DNA of 21,868 bases from Pseudomonadota bacterium (lineage in GTDB: Bacteria > Pseudomonadota > Gammaproteobacteria > Arenicellales > Poriferihabitantaceae), in the NCBI GenBank assembly GCA_024226105.1, contig JAAELZ010000173.1, positions 1-21,868 on the forward strand, read 5' to 3'. Below are positions 13,987-21,394 of the stretch, piece by piece. Each line of letters begins with the position of its first letter. Positions within the stretch are counted from its first letter, which is position 1. Under the pieces are notes generated by a model. It was not told the DNA's origin. It saw nothing but the letters and a program-made list of their open reading frames with translations, and did no database searches. Both the position numbers and the translations under genes were made by a program.

Positions 13987-15375
13987 TTAGTTTTCATAGA
14001 CCAGGGCTGGTAGCCATGTCGATAACGAAGGAAATGCAATTACAATTGCCAGACCAATTAACTGGAGAATGATAAACGGGACCACCCCCTTATAGATGTC
14101 GGTCAATTTGACTTCAGGCGGGCAAACCCCTTTTAGATAAAACAGCGCAAAACCAACTGGTGGCGTTAAAAATGAGGTCTGTAAGGTAATTGCAACCAGT
14201 ATTACAAACCATACGACTCTCGGCTCATCCACCACACCATAACCGTTGACGTCGAAATCCATATTAAGAATAACGGGAGCAAGGAGTGGCAACACGATCA
14301 GTGTGATCTCTATCCAGTCGAGTAGAAAGCCCAGCAAAAATACAATAAATAGAATTGCGAGCAATACGCCGTAAGGGCCAAACGGCAGGCTGGTCAAGCC
14401 TCGTTCTATCAATTCATCGCCGCCTAATTCGCGCAGAACCAGGGCGAACATGGTGGCGCCTATAAATATCATAAAGATATACGCAGTCGTTCTATAGGCA
14501 TCCAGGCTGACACCTTTGAATACAGTAAAATTTAGTTTCTTGTTGTAAGCGGCTAATACTGTAGCGCCTAAGGCCCCGACACCACTCGCTTCAGTTGGAG
14601 TACAAATGCCGGCAAAAATTGAACCTAAAACGGCCAGTATCAAAAACAGTGGCGGAAGAATATTTTTAAGCACTGCTTTGATGATTTTCCACTCCAGATT
14701 CAAATCTCCTTCTGGCAAGGGCGCCATAGAGGGTTTTAGCGATGAAACAGTGAAAATATAGGCCAGATACAATCCACCCAGTATCAGCCCGGGGAACACC
14801 GCTCCCATAAATAAATCCCCTACTGATAGTGCAAGCTGGTCCGCCATGATGACCAACATAATACTGGGGGGTAACAGAATGCCCAACGTTCCGGCGCTAC
14901 AGATCGTGCCTGTAGCCAGTACCTTGCTGTATCCCTGCTGCATCATGGCGGGCAAAGATAAGAGCCCTAATAGAACGACCGAGGCACCGATGATGCCCGT
15001 TGAGGCCGCAAGCAATATTCCAATAAGGGTGACGGTAATTGCCAGGCCACCCCTTACTTTTCCAAACAGATCCTGCATCGATAACATTAACCGTTCAGCC
15101 ACGCCAGATTTATCTAACATCAGGCCCATAAAGATGAACATTGGTAACGCTACAAGCACCCAGTTCTCCATTAATGAGAATAGTCTCGATACCACTAAAC
15201 CTAGAGTGTTCAGATCAAGCCCGGTAATTGTTCCAAGATAAATATCGGAGAAATAGCCGATAAACCCAAAAATTACACCAATACCGGCTAATACATATGC
15301 TACTGGTATTCCAGTAAATAAGAACGCGATGAAAGAGATAAACATCGCGATCACTAATATTTCATTGATTTCCAT
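13987..15375 (-). CDS. dctM: TRAP transporter large permease DctM
   Basis: Ion-coupled transport channel of a tripartite ATP-independent periplasmic transporter. 462 very hydrophobic residues with about 12 membrane segments from residue 5 to the C-terminus. Family motifs include FTGIPVAYVLAGIG (about 21-34), LVALPMFIFMGLMLDKSG (about 74-91), GTLGILLPPSIMLVIMAD (about 162-179) and CTPTEASGVGALG (about 254-266). It is somewhat longer than the usual 430 residues, a feature of the branch paired with larger binding proteins. It overlaps the dctQ stop as TAATG, so the permease subunits are translationally coupled. Its 3' end lies 135 bases from uspA, so read-through from the TRAP genes into the uspA-por genes is possible. 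Substrate is judged from dctP. Confidence 0.94.
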   Translation of the reverse strand: MEINEILVIAMFISFIAFLFTGIPVAYVLAGIGVIFGFIGYFSDIYLGTITGLDLNTLGLVVSRLFSLMENWVLVALPMFIFMGLMLDKSGVAERLMLSMQDLFGKVRGGLAITVTLIGILLAASTGIIGASVVLLGLLSLPAMMQQGYSKVLATGTICSAGTLGILLPPSIMLVIMADQLALSVGDLFMGAVFPGLILGGLYLAYIFTVSSLKPSMAPLPEGDLNLEWKIIKAVLKNILPPLFLILAVLGSIFAGICTPTEASGVGALGATVLAAYNKKLNFTVFKGVSLDAYRTTAYIFMIFIGATMFALVLRELGGDELIERGLTSLPFGPYGVLLAILFIVFLLGFLLDWIEITLIVLPLLAPVILNMDFDVNGYGVVDEPRVVWFVILVAITLQTSFLTPPVGFALFYLKGVCPPEVKLTDIYKGVVPFIILQLIGLAIVIAFPSLSTWLPALVYEN

Positions 15376-15932
15376 TATCTTTCTCTCCTGTTGGAAACCA
15401 ACGCGTCAATGTTATGCAATAAGCGAGAAAGCACAGCAATCGCTAATAAGCTAAAACTAAGCGGTATTACAGCTTTGATTGCCCATCGAAACGGAAGCCC
15501 GAGTGGTGAATTGGACGACTCATTGACGCTATATGATGCAGAGACGTAGTCAACGCTGTTATATAAAACCACAAATAGAAAAGGCAGTGTAAATACTAAG
15601 GCTCCGAATATTTCCCACTTTCTAACTGTTCTTAGGCGTAACTTATCCGCAAGAATATCGACCCGGACCTGGCTATTGGTGATTTCAGCAAACGACAAAC
15701 CAAACATCATACCAATGGCGTAGAGGTGCCATTGGATTTCTTCAAACACAATTAACCCATTGCTGAATCCATATCGTAATACAACATTCGTCAAAATTGC
15801 GATTATCAACAAACCATAGCTCCAACAGAAAATACGTGCAGTGAAATGAATGAATTTGTCTAAATTGGAAGCGACTTTAGCCACTTTTGTACTACTAATG
15901 CGCTCTGGCTGTCGCCGTTGATCAATTGACAT
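15375..15932 (-). CDS. dctQ: TRAP transporter small permease DctQ
   Basis: Four-helix membrane subunit that pairs with DctM. 185 residues; hydrophobic stretches lie at about 34-52, 64-83, 107-125 and 152-171. The family signature is FEEIQWHLYAIGMMFGLSF followed by QVRVDIL at the end of the second helix. An N-terminal charged, cytoplasmic stretch of about 30 residues (RRQPERISSTK) precedes helix 1. It overlaps dctM by one base and is 167 bases downstream of dctP, with three hairpins in between that probably lower its expression relative to the binding protein. Assignment is clear by motif and neighbours although DctQ proteins are poorly conserved. Confidence 0.92.
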   Translation of the reverse strand: MSIDQRRQPERISSTKVAKVASNLDKFIHFTARIFCWSYGLLIIAILTNVVLRYGFSNGLIVFEEIQWHLYAIGMMFGLSFAEITNSQVRVDILADKLRLRTVRKWEIFGALVFTLPFLFVVLYNSVDYVSASYSVNESSNSPLGLPFRWAIKAVIPLSFSLLAIAVLSRLLHNIDALVSNRRER

Positions 15933-15967
15933 TTACCTTCCTCTGCTTATAGTGGGTTATATATAAA

Positions 15968-15992
15968 ATGTGGGCGACCTGATCGCCCACAT
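15968..15992 (-). terminator. Perfect 10-bp stem between dctP and dctQ (attenuator/terminator)
   Basis: ATGTGGGCGA pairs perfectly with TCGCCCACAT around a five-base loop. Read on the - strand, it is followed by TTTATATATAA, so it resembles an intrinsic terminator placed 36 bases before the dctQ start. Partial termination here would give more binding protein than permease, the ratio TRAP systems need. Confidence 0.6.
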
Positions 15993-16008
15993 CGGTCACT
16001 ACACTACA

Positions 16009-16029
16009 GTTCAGAATGGTATTCTGAAC
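16009..16029 (-). repeat. Perfect 9-bp hairpin in the dctP-dctQ gap
   Basis: GTTCAGAAT and ATTCTGAAC flank a GGT loop. It is the second of three consecutive hairpins and lies about 70 bases past the dctP stop. It lacks a T-run, so RNA stabilisation or processing is likelier than termination. Confidence 0.5.
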
Positions 16030-16031
16030 CT

Positions 16032-16092
16032 CTAGAGTCTGCCGGGACTTAACATGTTTCGTTCAAAACAGCTAAGTCCGACAGACTCCTAG
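16032..16092 (-). repeat. Long imperfect hairpin just behind dctP
   Basis: CTAG-AGTCTG...GGACTTA pairs with TAAGTCC...CAGACT-C-CTAG across a loop of about 21 bases, with small bulges. It starts about 8 bases past the dctP stop. It would protect the dctP message from 3' decay, as REP-like elements do. Confidence 0.5.
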
Positions 16093-16099
16093 CTTTGAT

Positions 16100-17176
16100 T
16101 TACTTACGAGGCAAGAAAGCATTTTTCTCCCAAAGAGAATAATCTGCTCTGAAGGCACTTAAATCAGCCCAGATCTTTGCAAAGTTCTCATCGTCTGCTT
16201 TTTGCTCTTCAACCACTTCATCCCATCTAGATTCAAAAGTAGCTAACATTTCATCCGACCAGTACAGGTTGGTCACACCGTTTTCGACATTTTCTCTCAT
16301 AACAGGGGCTTGAATCGCTTCACCATTTGCAAGTGAATCCAATGTTGCTGCACGACATAAATGCGTAATAACTGCTTGCTGAGATTCACTCATACCCGAC
16401 CACACGTCTTTATTTATGATCAGTTCCATCGCGGTTGCTTGCTGATGCCAACCAGGATAGTAGTTGAATTTCATGATCTTACTTAAGCCGATGCGCTTAT
16501 CAATTGCAGGCATAGAAAACTCTGTTGCATCGATCGCACCCTTTTCAAGTGCTGGGAATATTTCCCCGCCAGGTAACCCGACAGTACTTACGCCGAGCTT
16601 CTCCATAACTTCCGCACCCAAACCAAAAAAGCGCATTTTCAGACCTTTCAGGTCTTCAGGAGAGTTAATTTCATTTTTAAACCAGCCCGAGGTTTCAGGC
16701 GCTATCACACCACAAATTTGTGTTTTAACGTTATAACCCGCACCATCATATAACTCCTGATGTAATTTTGCGCCATTGCCATACATAAACCATGCCATGT
16801 ACTCCGGTGCTTCGGGCCCAAATGGAACCGCTGAAAATAGTCTTGCAGCAGGCATTTTTCCGCCCCAGTTTCCAGGTGTTGCATAACCTGCCTGTACTTT
16901 GCCAGATGAAACCGCATCCAATATCTCACCTGGCGCAATCAGTTTTTTAGGTTCGTACAATTTAACTTTTACTGTTCCACCACTTAGTATTTGCGCGTTA
17001 TCTGCCACATATTTTGCTGGTGTGCCTAAACCCGGAAGGTGTGAGCCGTAATAAATGGGCATTTTCAACAATACAGGCTTATCCTTACTATAAGCAGGGG
17101 CAGAGGCCAGCACTGAAACCGCCAGGGCCGCAGAAACTATAAAGGGAATTTTGAACATTGATCTTACGTTTTTCAT
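16100..17176 (-). CDS. dctP: TRAP transporter periplasmic solute-binding protein DctP (TakP/FcbT1-like branch)
   Basis: Periplasmic receptor of the TRAP system, 358 residues. From the ATG at 17176 there is a clear signal peptide: KNVRSMFK basic start, a hydrophobic core (about 9-23), and cleavage expected near Ala28 (ASAPA). The mature part has MRFFGLGAEVMEKLG (181-195), with Arg182 at the family's carboxylate-binding arginine position, and GGEIFPALEKGAIDATE (203-219). GLG and GGEIFPALEKG-type motifs place it with the TakP (2-oxoacid), FcbT1 and Thermus lactate-binding proteins rather than the C4-dicarboxylate DctP. A longer frame opens at a TTG (17212), but it would spoil the signal peptide. 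No strong ribosome binding site precedes 17176. Lactate, pyruvate or another 2-oxo/hydroxy acid is the likely ligand (inference from family and neighbours). Confidence 0.9.
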   Translation of the reverse strand: MKNVRSMFKIPFIVSAALAVSVLASAPAYSKDKPVLLKMPIYYGSHLPGLGTPAKYVADNAQILSGGTVKVKLYEPKKLIAPGEILDAVSSGKVQAGYATPGNWGGKMPAARLFSAVPFGPEAPEYMAWFMYGNGAKLHQELYDGAGYNVKTQICGVIAPETSGWFKNEINSPEDLKGLKMRFFGLGAEVMEKLGVSTVGLPGGEIFPALEKGAIDATEFSMPAIDKRIGLSKIMKFNYYPGWHQQATAMELIINKDVWSGMSESQQAVITHLCRAATLDSLANGEAIQAPVMRENVENGVTNLYWSDEMLATFESRWDEVVEEQKADDENFAKIWADLSAFRADYSLWEKNAFLPRK

Positions 17177-17212
17177 AATATTTAGATGTTTGGTTATTAA
17201 AGAAAGCCTCAA

Positions 17213-17666
17213 AGGAATCTAATCATTTTACATCCTCAGCTTTGAATAGTAGATTTCCTGAGTGAGCAAATAGTATCATTGGTTAATTGGTATTACCAGT
17301 CTAATTTGCACCTTTTCCCATAGTGAGTTTTTATCCTATTGTTTTAACGTATTTTTTAACCATATTTTTTACTAGTTATTTTTGGATCGTATGATTGGTA
17401 TTTTTTTTGTACCATTTTTATGGTACTTTATAGTAACTTCGATTTTGTAATGTCTGGTACTGCGCAGGTCATCAGACAAGTCTAGAAAGCAGTGCTGCTT
17501 AATACCGTTCATCGGGACTATGTCGGCAGCTTATACATACGCACAAAGCAGGCAATATCAGTTCGAGTGCTTGTTGATATTATTAATATCTAACCTGTTA
17601 TGATCAGGCACCTTATTTGACACCTTTCAACACCAAATAATCATATAAAGGCCATCATTACACGCA
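17213..17666. promoter_or_regulatory. Divergent dctP / regulator control region with TGGT-ACCA operator cluster
   Basis: An AT-rich gap of over 450 bases between divergent genes. TGGT-ATT-ACCA lies at 17288-17298 inside AATTGGTATTACCAG, matching the TGGT-N3-ACCA pattern bound by LldR and PdhR regulators. A second cluster holds TGGTA (17396-17400) and the perfect dyad GTACCAT-TTTT-ATGGTAC (17409-17426). A further TGGTAC lies at 17455-17460. The promoters of both genes must be here, but none stands out because the DNA is so T-rich. Confidence 0.6.
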
Positions 17667-18431
17667 ATGAAATTCCAAAAAATCAGATCTAAAACGCTTT
17701 CAGAAATTGTCGCCGAAGGAATCGAGCAAAGCATCTTAGAAGGTAAATTACTGGCTGGTAATAAGCTGCCTGCCGAACGCACATTAGCTACTCAATTTGA
17801 TGTCTCTCGCCCATCTGTCAGAGAAGCCATTAACAAACTTCAAGCTAAGGGACTGGTTCGCAAAGTTCCCGGAGGGGGCAACTATATCGCGGATAATACG
17901 GGCGCTTCATTTTCTGATCCTCTGCTCGAGTTGATCTCAAGCAATGAAAATGCACCATTTCATATCCTTGAAATGAGGTTTGCTATCGAGGGCTTATCTG
18001 CTTATTTTGCAGCCGCTCGCGCCACCAGAGCCCAGAAAGAGAACATTCGCCAAAAATGGGCAATACTCAATGAAGCGCATTCGACAAAAATTAAAGATAT
18101 TGAGGCCAAAGCAGATGTTGAGTTCCACATGGCTATTGCAGAAGCATCCAACAATCCTGTGATCGTACACTTGATGAGGAATTTGCTGAATATCCTGCAA
18201 ATCAGTATCTATAGTTACTTTGAAGAAGCAGGCAAAGGACGGCGCGAACACTTACCTGCTGAACATGAGGAAATTATGCAACACATTGCCAATAGCAACT
18301 CTACCGCTGCACAAAAAGCAATGCAGACACATATTGCTGGAATCGAACACCGCTTGGCGAATACAAGGTTTGAAATAAATCAAGACCCTAATGAACTATA
18401 TAGAAGTGATAACTTGAATAAGCTAGTTTGA
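17667..18431 (+). CDS. GntR-family regulator, FadR/FCD subfamily, LldR/PdhR-like
   Basis: 254 residues, the same length as E. coli PdhR. An N-terminal winged helix (about 8-76) contains KLPAERTLATQFDVSRPSVREAI, the GntR helix-turn-helix, and the wing GLVRKVPGGGNYI. The C-terminal FCD domain (about 98-230) has FSDPLLELIS as in PdhR and DVEFHMAIAEASNNPVIV as in LldR. Probable metal ligands Asp150, His154, His200 and His222 are kept. PdhR senses pyruvate and LldR senses lactate, so a 2-oxo or hydroxy acid effector is expected; which one cannot be told. It diverges from dctP and probably binds the TGGT-N3-ACCA site between them. Only a distant AAAGG precedes its ATG, so translation may be weak. 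It is flanked downstream by decayed sequence. Confidence 0.88.
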   Translation: MKFQKIRSKTLSEIVAEGIEQSILEGKLLAGNKLPAERTLATQFDVSRPSVREAINKLQAKGLVRKVPGGGNYIADNTGASFSDPLLELISSNENAPFHILEMRFAIEGLSAYFAAARATRAQKENIRQKWAILNEAHSTKIKDIEAKADVEFHMAIAEASNNPVIVHLMRNLLNILQISIYSYFEEAGKGRREHLPAEHEEIMQHIANSNSTAAQKAMQTHIAGIEHRLANTRFEINQDPNELYRSDNLNKLV

Positions 18432-18570
18432 ACCAGTAATGCGAAGCATATTCTTACCAACCTTGAACACTGAATTTTGCCGAAGCGTAAACACTTTTAC
18501 CTGGCTGTAGCCTGTCAGCACCCATTGGACAGTTTAATCTGATTGCATTAGAGACGGTTTTAGCTCATCG
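18432..18570. other. Non-coding stretch behind the regulator, nothing recognised
   Basis: Both strands are interrupted by stops. On the - strand a short open stretch reads CPMGADRLQPGKSVYASAK before a stop, which could be a gene tail, but I cannot place it in a family. No terminator-like hairpin is evident. Confidence 0.3.
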
Positions 18571-18749
18571 TTAACCCGGAGCCGACGGTCGACAACTACA
18601 CTGCGCGAGTAGTCAGGCGCCCAGCAAATTGATCAGCCTAAAAGTGCCCGAAGATTTGCTCACCACCTTTAAAGTGAAAGCAGCACTTACAGATACCCGC
18701 TACCAAAACCAAAATAAAACAGCTTATGAGTGATTGGGTAAAAAGCTAA
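18571..18749 (+). pseudogene. Frameshifted ribbon-helix-helix (CopG/BrnA-like) antitoxin remnant
   Basis: From about 18629 one frame reads LISLKVPEDLLTTFKVKAA then LTDTRYQNQ, and after a one-base slip in the A-run at 18711-18714 the next frame reads IKQLMSDWVKS and a TAA at 18747-18749. Joined, this gives the strand-helix-helix pattern of ribbon-helix-helix antitoxins (a beta strand ending in VPEDLL, a first helix with KAKA-like spacing, the YQ turn, then IKxLMxxW). In the unshifted frame translation stops at 18731. The region upstream of 18626 is open back to about 18571 but does not look like this family. No intact toxin is adjacent. The frame change rests on one base, so a sequencing error would revive it. 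Confidence 0.6.
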
Positions 18750-18884
18750 CTGGTTTCAGCTACTCACCCCATATTGAAATTATGTTCTTTTCAGGCGAGC
18801 CTGATACATATTGTAAAATTGTAATTCTAACCCGGATATTTTATGAATCACACCGGCTAACCACCTTAAGTAATAAAAACCTCC

Positions 18885-20036
18885 ATGACCATCGCCTCAA
18901 TTTCTAACTTTAGAAAAACCCTGCATCAATTCCCTGAACTTTCTAATCAGGAAACCGCAACCGCACAAAGAGTTTTAGATCAATTTGCACATTTTCCACC
19001 GGATGAAATCCACCAGAACCTGGGCGGTACGGGCATCGCGTTTATCTACAATGGTAAAATACCAGGCCCCACAAGCCTGTTGCGTTGCGAACTTGATGCC
19101 GTGCCGGTCCAGGAAGCCAATACCTTTGGTCACCGTTCAGTGCATGATGGCATCTCACATAAATGCGGCCACGACGGCCATATGGCGATTATCACCGCTG
19201 TCGGCAAAAAGCTGGCGCAAAACAGGCCACATAAAGGCCGGGTTATATTGCTGTTTCAGCCAGCTGAAGAAACGGGTGCGGGGGCGCTCGCGGTGATTGA
19301 AGATAAAATATTCAAGTTGATCCAGGCAGACTTTGCCTTCGCCCTACATAATATTCCCGGCCATCCCCTGGGCGAAGTCTTTGTTAAACCCGGTAGTTTT
19401 AATTGTGCTTCGCGCGGTATGAGCATAAAACTGTATGGCAAAACCTCCCACGCTGCTCATCCGGACAATGGTCTCAGCCCTGCTCTGGCCATGAGCAAAA
19501 TTATTCAGCTTTTACCCAAAATTCCTGAACAGATAGACGAATTTAGCTTAGTCACCGTGGTTGCTGCGACTCTGGGAACGCTCGATACTGCAGGAAATGC
19601 CGCCTTTGGAACCTCGCCCGGAGAAGCCAGCATAATGGCTACATTGCGGACAACCACTAATACTTCGATGGACAGCATGATGAAATATGCTTGCGAAATC
19701 GCCACACAGTGTGCAACTGAATTTGGCCTGAGCGTCAAATTTGAGTGGAGTGATATTTTTCATGCCTGCAGCAATACGCAGACTGGATACGAACATGTCG
19801 CAGCCGCCTGCCAGGAACTAAACTTAGCCTGCACAACGCTCACCGAAGCGTATCGTTGGTCAGAAGACTTCGGAAAATTACTGGATACGTCCAAAGAAGG
19901 TGCTATGTTCACCCTGGGTGCAGGCTTAGACTCACCGCAACTGCACAATCCCGACTACGATTTCCCGGATTCGCTCATTACAGTAGGTCGCGATATTTTT
20001 CTCCAGATTATTCGGGGAATTAATGGGATAAAGTAA
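18885..20036 (+). CDS. M20 family amidohydrolase (hippurate hydrolase / N-acyl amino acid amidohydrolase type)
   Basis: Zinc-dependent hydrolase of an N-acyl amino acid or related amide; the exact substrate is unknown. 383 residues, normal for the M20D branch. Probable metal ligands: Cys94 and His96 in HKCGHDGHM, Glu128-Glu129 in QPAEETGAGA, His155 in ALHNIPG, and His354 in LHNPDYDFPD. The dimerisation domain lies between, with GKTSHAAHPDNG (about 185-196) carrying its usual His. No signal peptide is seen, so it is cytoplasmic. The ATG at 18885 is the first in frame; no good ribosome binding site precedes it. It is isolated, with a decayed antitoxin upstream and about 265 non-coding bases downstream. 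It might degrade a compound brought in by the TRAP system, but nothing ties them firmly. Confidence 0.9.
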   Translation: MTIASISNFRKTLHQFPELSNQETATAQRVLDQFAHFPPDEIHQNLGGTGIAFIYNGKIPGPTSLLRCELDAVPVQEANTFGHRSVHDGISHKCGHDGHMAIITAVGKKLAQNRPHKGRVILLFQPAEETGAGALAVIEDKIFKLIQADFAFALHNIPGHPLGEVFVKPGSFNCASRGMSIKLYGKTSHAAHPDNGLSPALAMSKIIQLLPKIPEQIDEFSLVTVVAATLGTLDTAGNAAFGTSPGEASIMATLRTTTNTSMDSMMKYACEIATQCATEFGLSVKFEWSDIFHACSNTQTGYEHVAAACQELNLACTTLTEAYRWSEDFGKLLDTSKEGAMFTLGAGLDSPQLHNPDYDFPDSLITVGRDIFLQIIRGINGIK

Positions 20037-20144
20037 GCGTTTGGCGTCACACATCGCCTCGGGAATGCCATGCCCCCGAAATTAGAGGCTCATAAGCTAA
20101 TTTACGCTATCCGCTTCATGTGCAACCCAAATTTTCAATGGTGC
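20037..20144. other. Short non-coding interval behind the amidohydrolase
   Basis: No RNA or gene signature is seen. A loose TCGGG...CCCGA dyad follows the amidohydrolase stop but lacks a T-run, so I do not call a terminator. Confidence 0.25.
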
Positions 20145-20222
20145 TCATAGAGCAGGCCCTTCGCCCATTTCCTGTTGCTCTTCTGGGGTGGGTGTATGTT
20201 TAAAGCGCAAGCACTCATACAT
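20145..20222 (-). CDS. Possible small ORF or gene tail of 25 residues, unknown
   Basis: Reading leftward from an ATG at 20222 gives MYECLRFKHTPTPEEQQEMG and five more residues before TGA. The frame stays open upstream to a GTG at 20253-20255 (YRTLGKKEMYEC...), giving at most about 36 codons. The composition (charged, Pro- and Glu-rich) looks coding rather than random. It lies 50-80 bases downstream of the class II aldolase on the same strand and has no clear ribosome binding site. It could be a tiny protein, or the tail of a vanished gene like others in this region. I do not recognise the family. Confidence 0.3.
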   Translation of the reverse strand: MYECLRFKHTPTPEEQQEMGEGPAL

Positions 20223-20303
20223 TTCTTTTTTTCCCAAGGTTCTGTAATTCGACACTATTGATCAGCAAAACAGGTTCTTTAGTGTCCCGGGTTCAGCCAT
20301 ATC

Positions 20304-21023
20304 TTAGTCCCGGTACTGCGGCTCCTCGTCATCAAGCACCGCGCGAATAGCCGACAGGTGTTTGTCGGCAAAATTCGGATAGTCCTCCCATTGCCGCGCT
20401 GTTTTCTCAGCGACTTCATGGGAAGCAATATTCAACTCCTGCCCTGAGGCAAGCGCAGTCATGTAAATCCTGGCGGCCTGTTCGTAATAGTAGATGCTAT
20501 CGAATGCCTGAGCGATGCTCGCGCCGACGGTCAGAATTCCGTGCTGGCCCATCATCAGGGTCGATTTGTCGCCAAGAACGCCAGCCAGCCTTATGGCTTC
20601 GTCACCCAGACCCATCCCGTCAAACCCTGTATCAATCGCAACCCGGTTGTAAAACCGCATCGTATTCTGGTCAATTGGCGGCATTCCTGGATCCTTCAGG
20701 CAGGACAATGCCGTAGCGTATTTGGAATGCACATGCAGAATGACGCGCGCGTGGGGAACCGAGCGATGCATCGCGCCGTGAATGGCCCAGGCAGTCGCAT
20801 CCACTTTTTTTCCGATATCATCCATTTCAGCCCTGGCATCAAGCAGCAAAAGATCGCTGGCCCGCATCTTTGACCAATGAACGCCATAGGGATTCATCAA
20901 AAACTGGGTACCATCATCGCTCACAGCTACGCTGTAATGGTTAGCAATACTCTCATGCATATCCAGTCGGGCGGTCCAGCGTAAAACAGCAGCCAGATCC
21001 CGGCGGGTTTCTAAATGTTCCAT
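20304..21023 (-). CDS. Class II aldolase/adducin family protein
   Basis: Zinc-dependent aldolase-fold protein of the FucA/AraD superfamily, 239 residues from the ATG at 21023. GAGGA stands about six bases upstream of that ATG; an in-frame extension to 21092 would add 23 unlikely residues. Zinc ligands His97 and His99 in LHVHSKYATAL and His161 in MMGQHGILTVG are kept, and ESIANHYSVAV near the start is the family's substrate-side loop. The branch looks like the uncharacterised class II aldolases found in catabolic clusters rather than FucA itself; decarboxylase or aldolase chemistry is possible. It stands alone between two non-coding regions. The downstream sequence holds only a doubtful small ORF. 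Family call is strong, substrate unknown. Confidence 0.88.
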   Translation of the reverse strand: MEHLETRRDLAAVLRWTARLDMHESIANHYSVAVSDDGTQFLMNPYGVHWSKMRASDLLLLDARAEMDDIGKKVDATAWAIHGAMHRSVPHARVILHVHSKYATALSCLKDPGMPPIDQNTMRFYNRVAIDTGFDGMGLGDEAIRLAGVLGDKSTLMMGQHGILTVGASIAQAFDSIYYYEQAARIYMTALASGQELNIASHEVAEKTARQWEDYPNFADKHLSAIRAVLDDEEPQYRD

Positions 21024-21147
21024 TGTGATCCTCGGCTTAGAAGCAGTGATTTTAATCGTACTATAAAGGCTTGCCAGCAAAATGCATATCAACTGGATTT
21101 ATAGCTTGGGGCCTCAGTATAAGTGCTGAAGTCTCCAATTGTTAGAA
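21024..21147. other. Non-coding upstream region of the class II aldolase gene
   Basis: The leftward promoter of the aldolase should lie here. I see no confident -35/-10 pair and no gene. Confidence 0.25.
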
Positions 21148-21226
21148 TTATGAAAACGGATTCAATAACTTCACACCGGTCCCGGTAAAATCGCTCACGT
21201 TCCGGGTGACCAGCGTCAGGCCGTAA
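21148..21226 (-). pseudogene. C-terminal remnant of a VapC-like PIN-domain toxin
   Basis: Read leftward from about 21226 the frame gives YGLTLVTRNVSDFTGTGVK, then LLNPFS and TAA (21148-21150). G-L-T-L-V-T-R-N-x-x-D-F-x-G-T-G-V-x-x-L-N-P is the standard C-terminus of VapC ribonuclease toxins, including the last acidic active-site residue (Asp of RNVSDF). Upstream, the frame does not continue as a PIN domain; the sequence changes to a different gene fossil at about 21226. There is no antitoxin next to it. It is a dead fragment of about 25 codons. Confidence 0.72.
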
Positions 21227-21316
21227 ATCAAGAATTGGCCGGGTGGCTTCTGGGTGAAATTGTAAACCGTATGTGGTCGAGCCAACCCGGCAGGCCTGGT
21301 TCGGGAAGAGCTCAAA
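21227..21316 (-). pseudogene. C-terminal remnant of a class I glutamine amidotransferase
   Basis: In a different leftward frame the sequence reads FELFPNQACRVGSTTYGLQF and continues HPEATRPIL. PNQAxRxG followed by Y-G-L-Q-F-H-P-E is the C-terminal pattern of class I (GuaA/YfeJ-like) glutamine amidotransferase domains, with the catalytic His and Glu of the triad (FHPE). A TAG at 21317-21319 interrupts it upstream and it runs into the VapC remnant at about 21226, so only about 30 codons remain. Confidence 0.65.
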
Positions 21317-21394
21317 CTAAGTCAGGGTAGTTTGGCTTCAATTATGGTCTGAAAATTTCGAATGAATCAAAAGGTGAAGGGGCGTCTATTCTGT

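Noticed and set aside
17177..17212. Longer dctP start at the TTG 17212
   Set aside because: It would add a charged stretch in front of a good signal peptide; the ATG at 17176 fits export better.
18432..18570. Short - strand frame with CPMGADRLQPGKSVYASAK as a second fossil
   Set aside because: It looks coding, but I could not match it to any family, so it is only noted.
21024..21092. Longer start for the class II aldolase
   Set aside because: The extension has no ribosome binding site, whereas GAGGA precedes the ATG at 21023.
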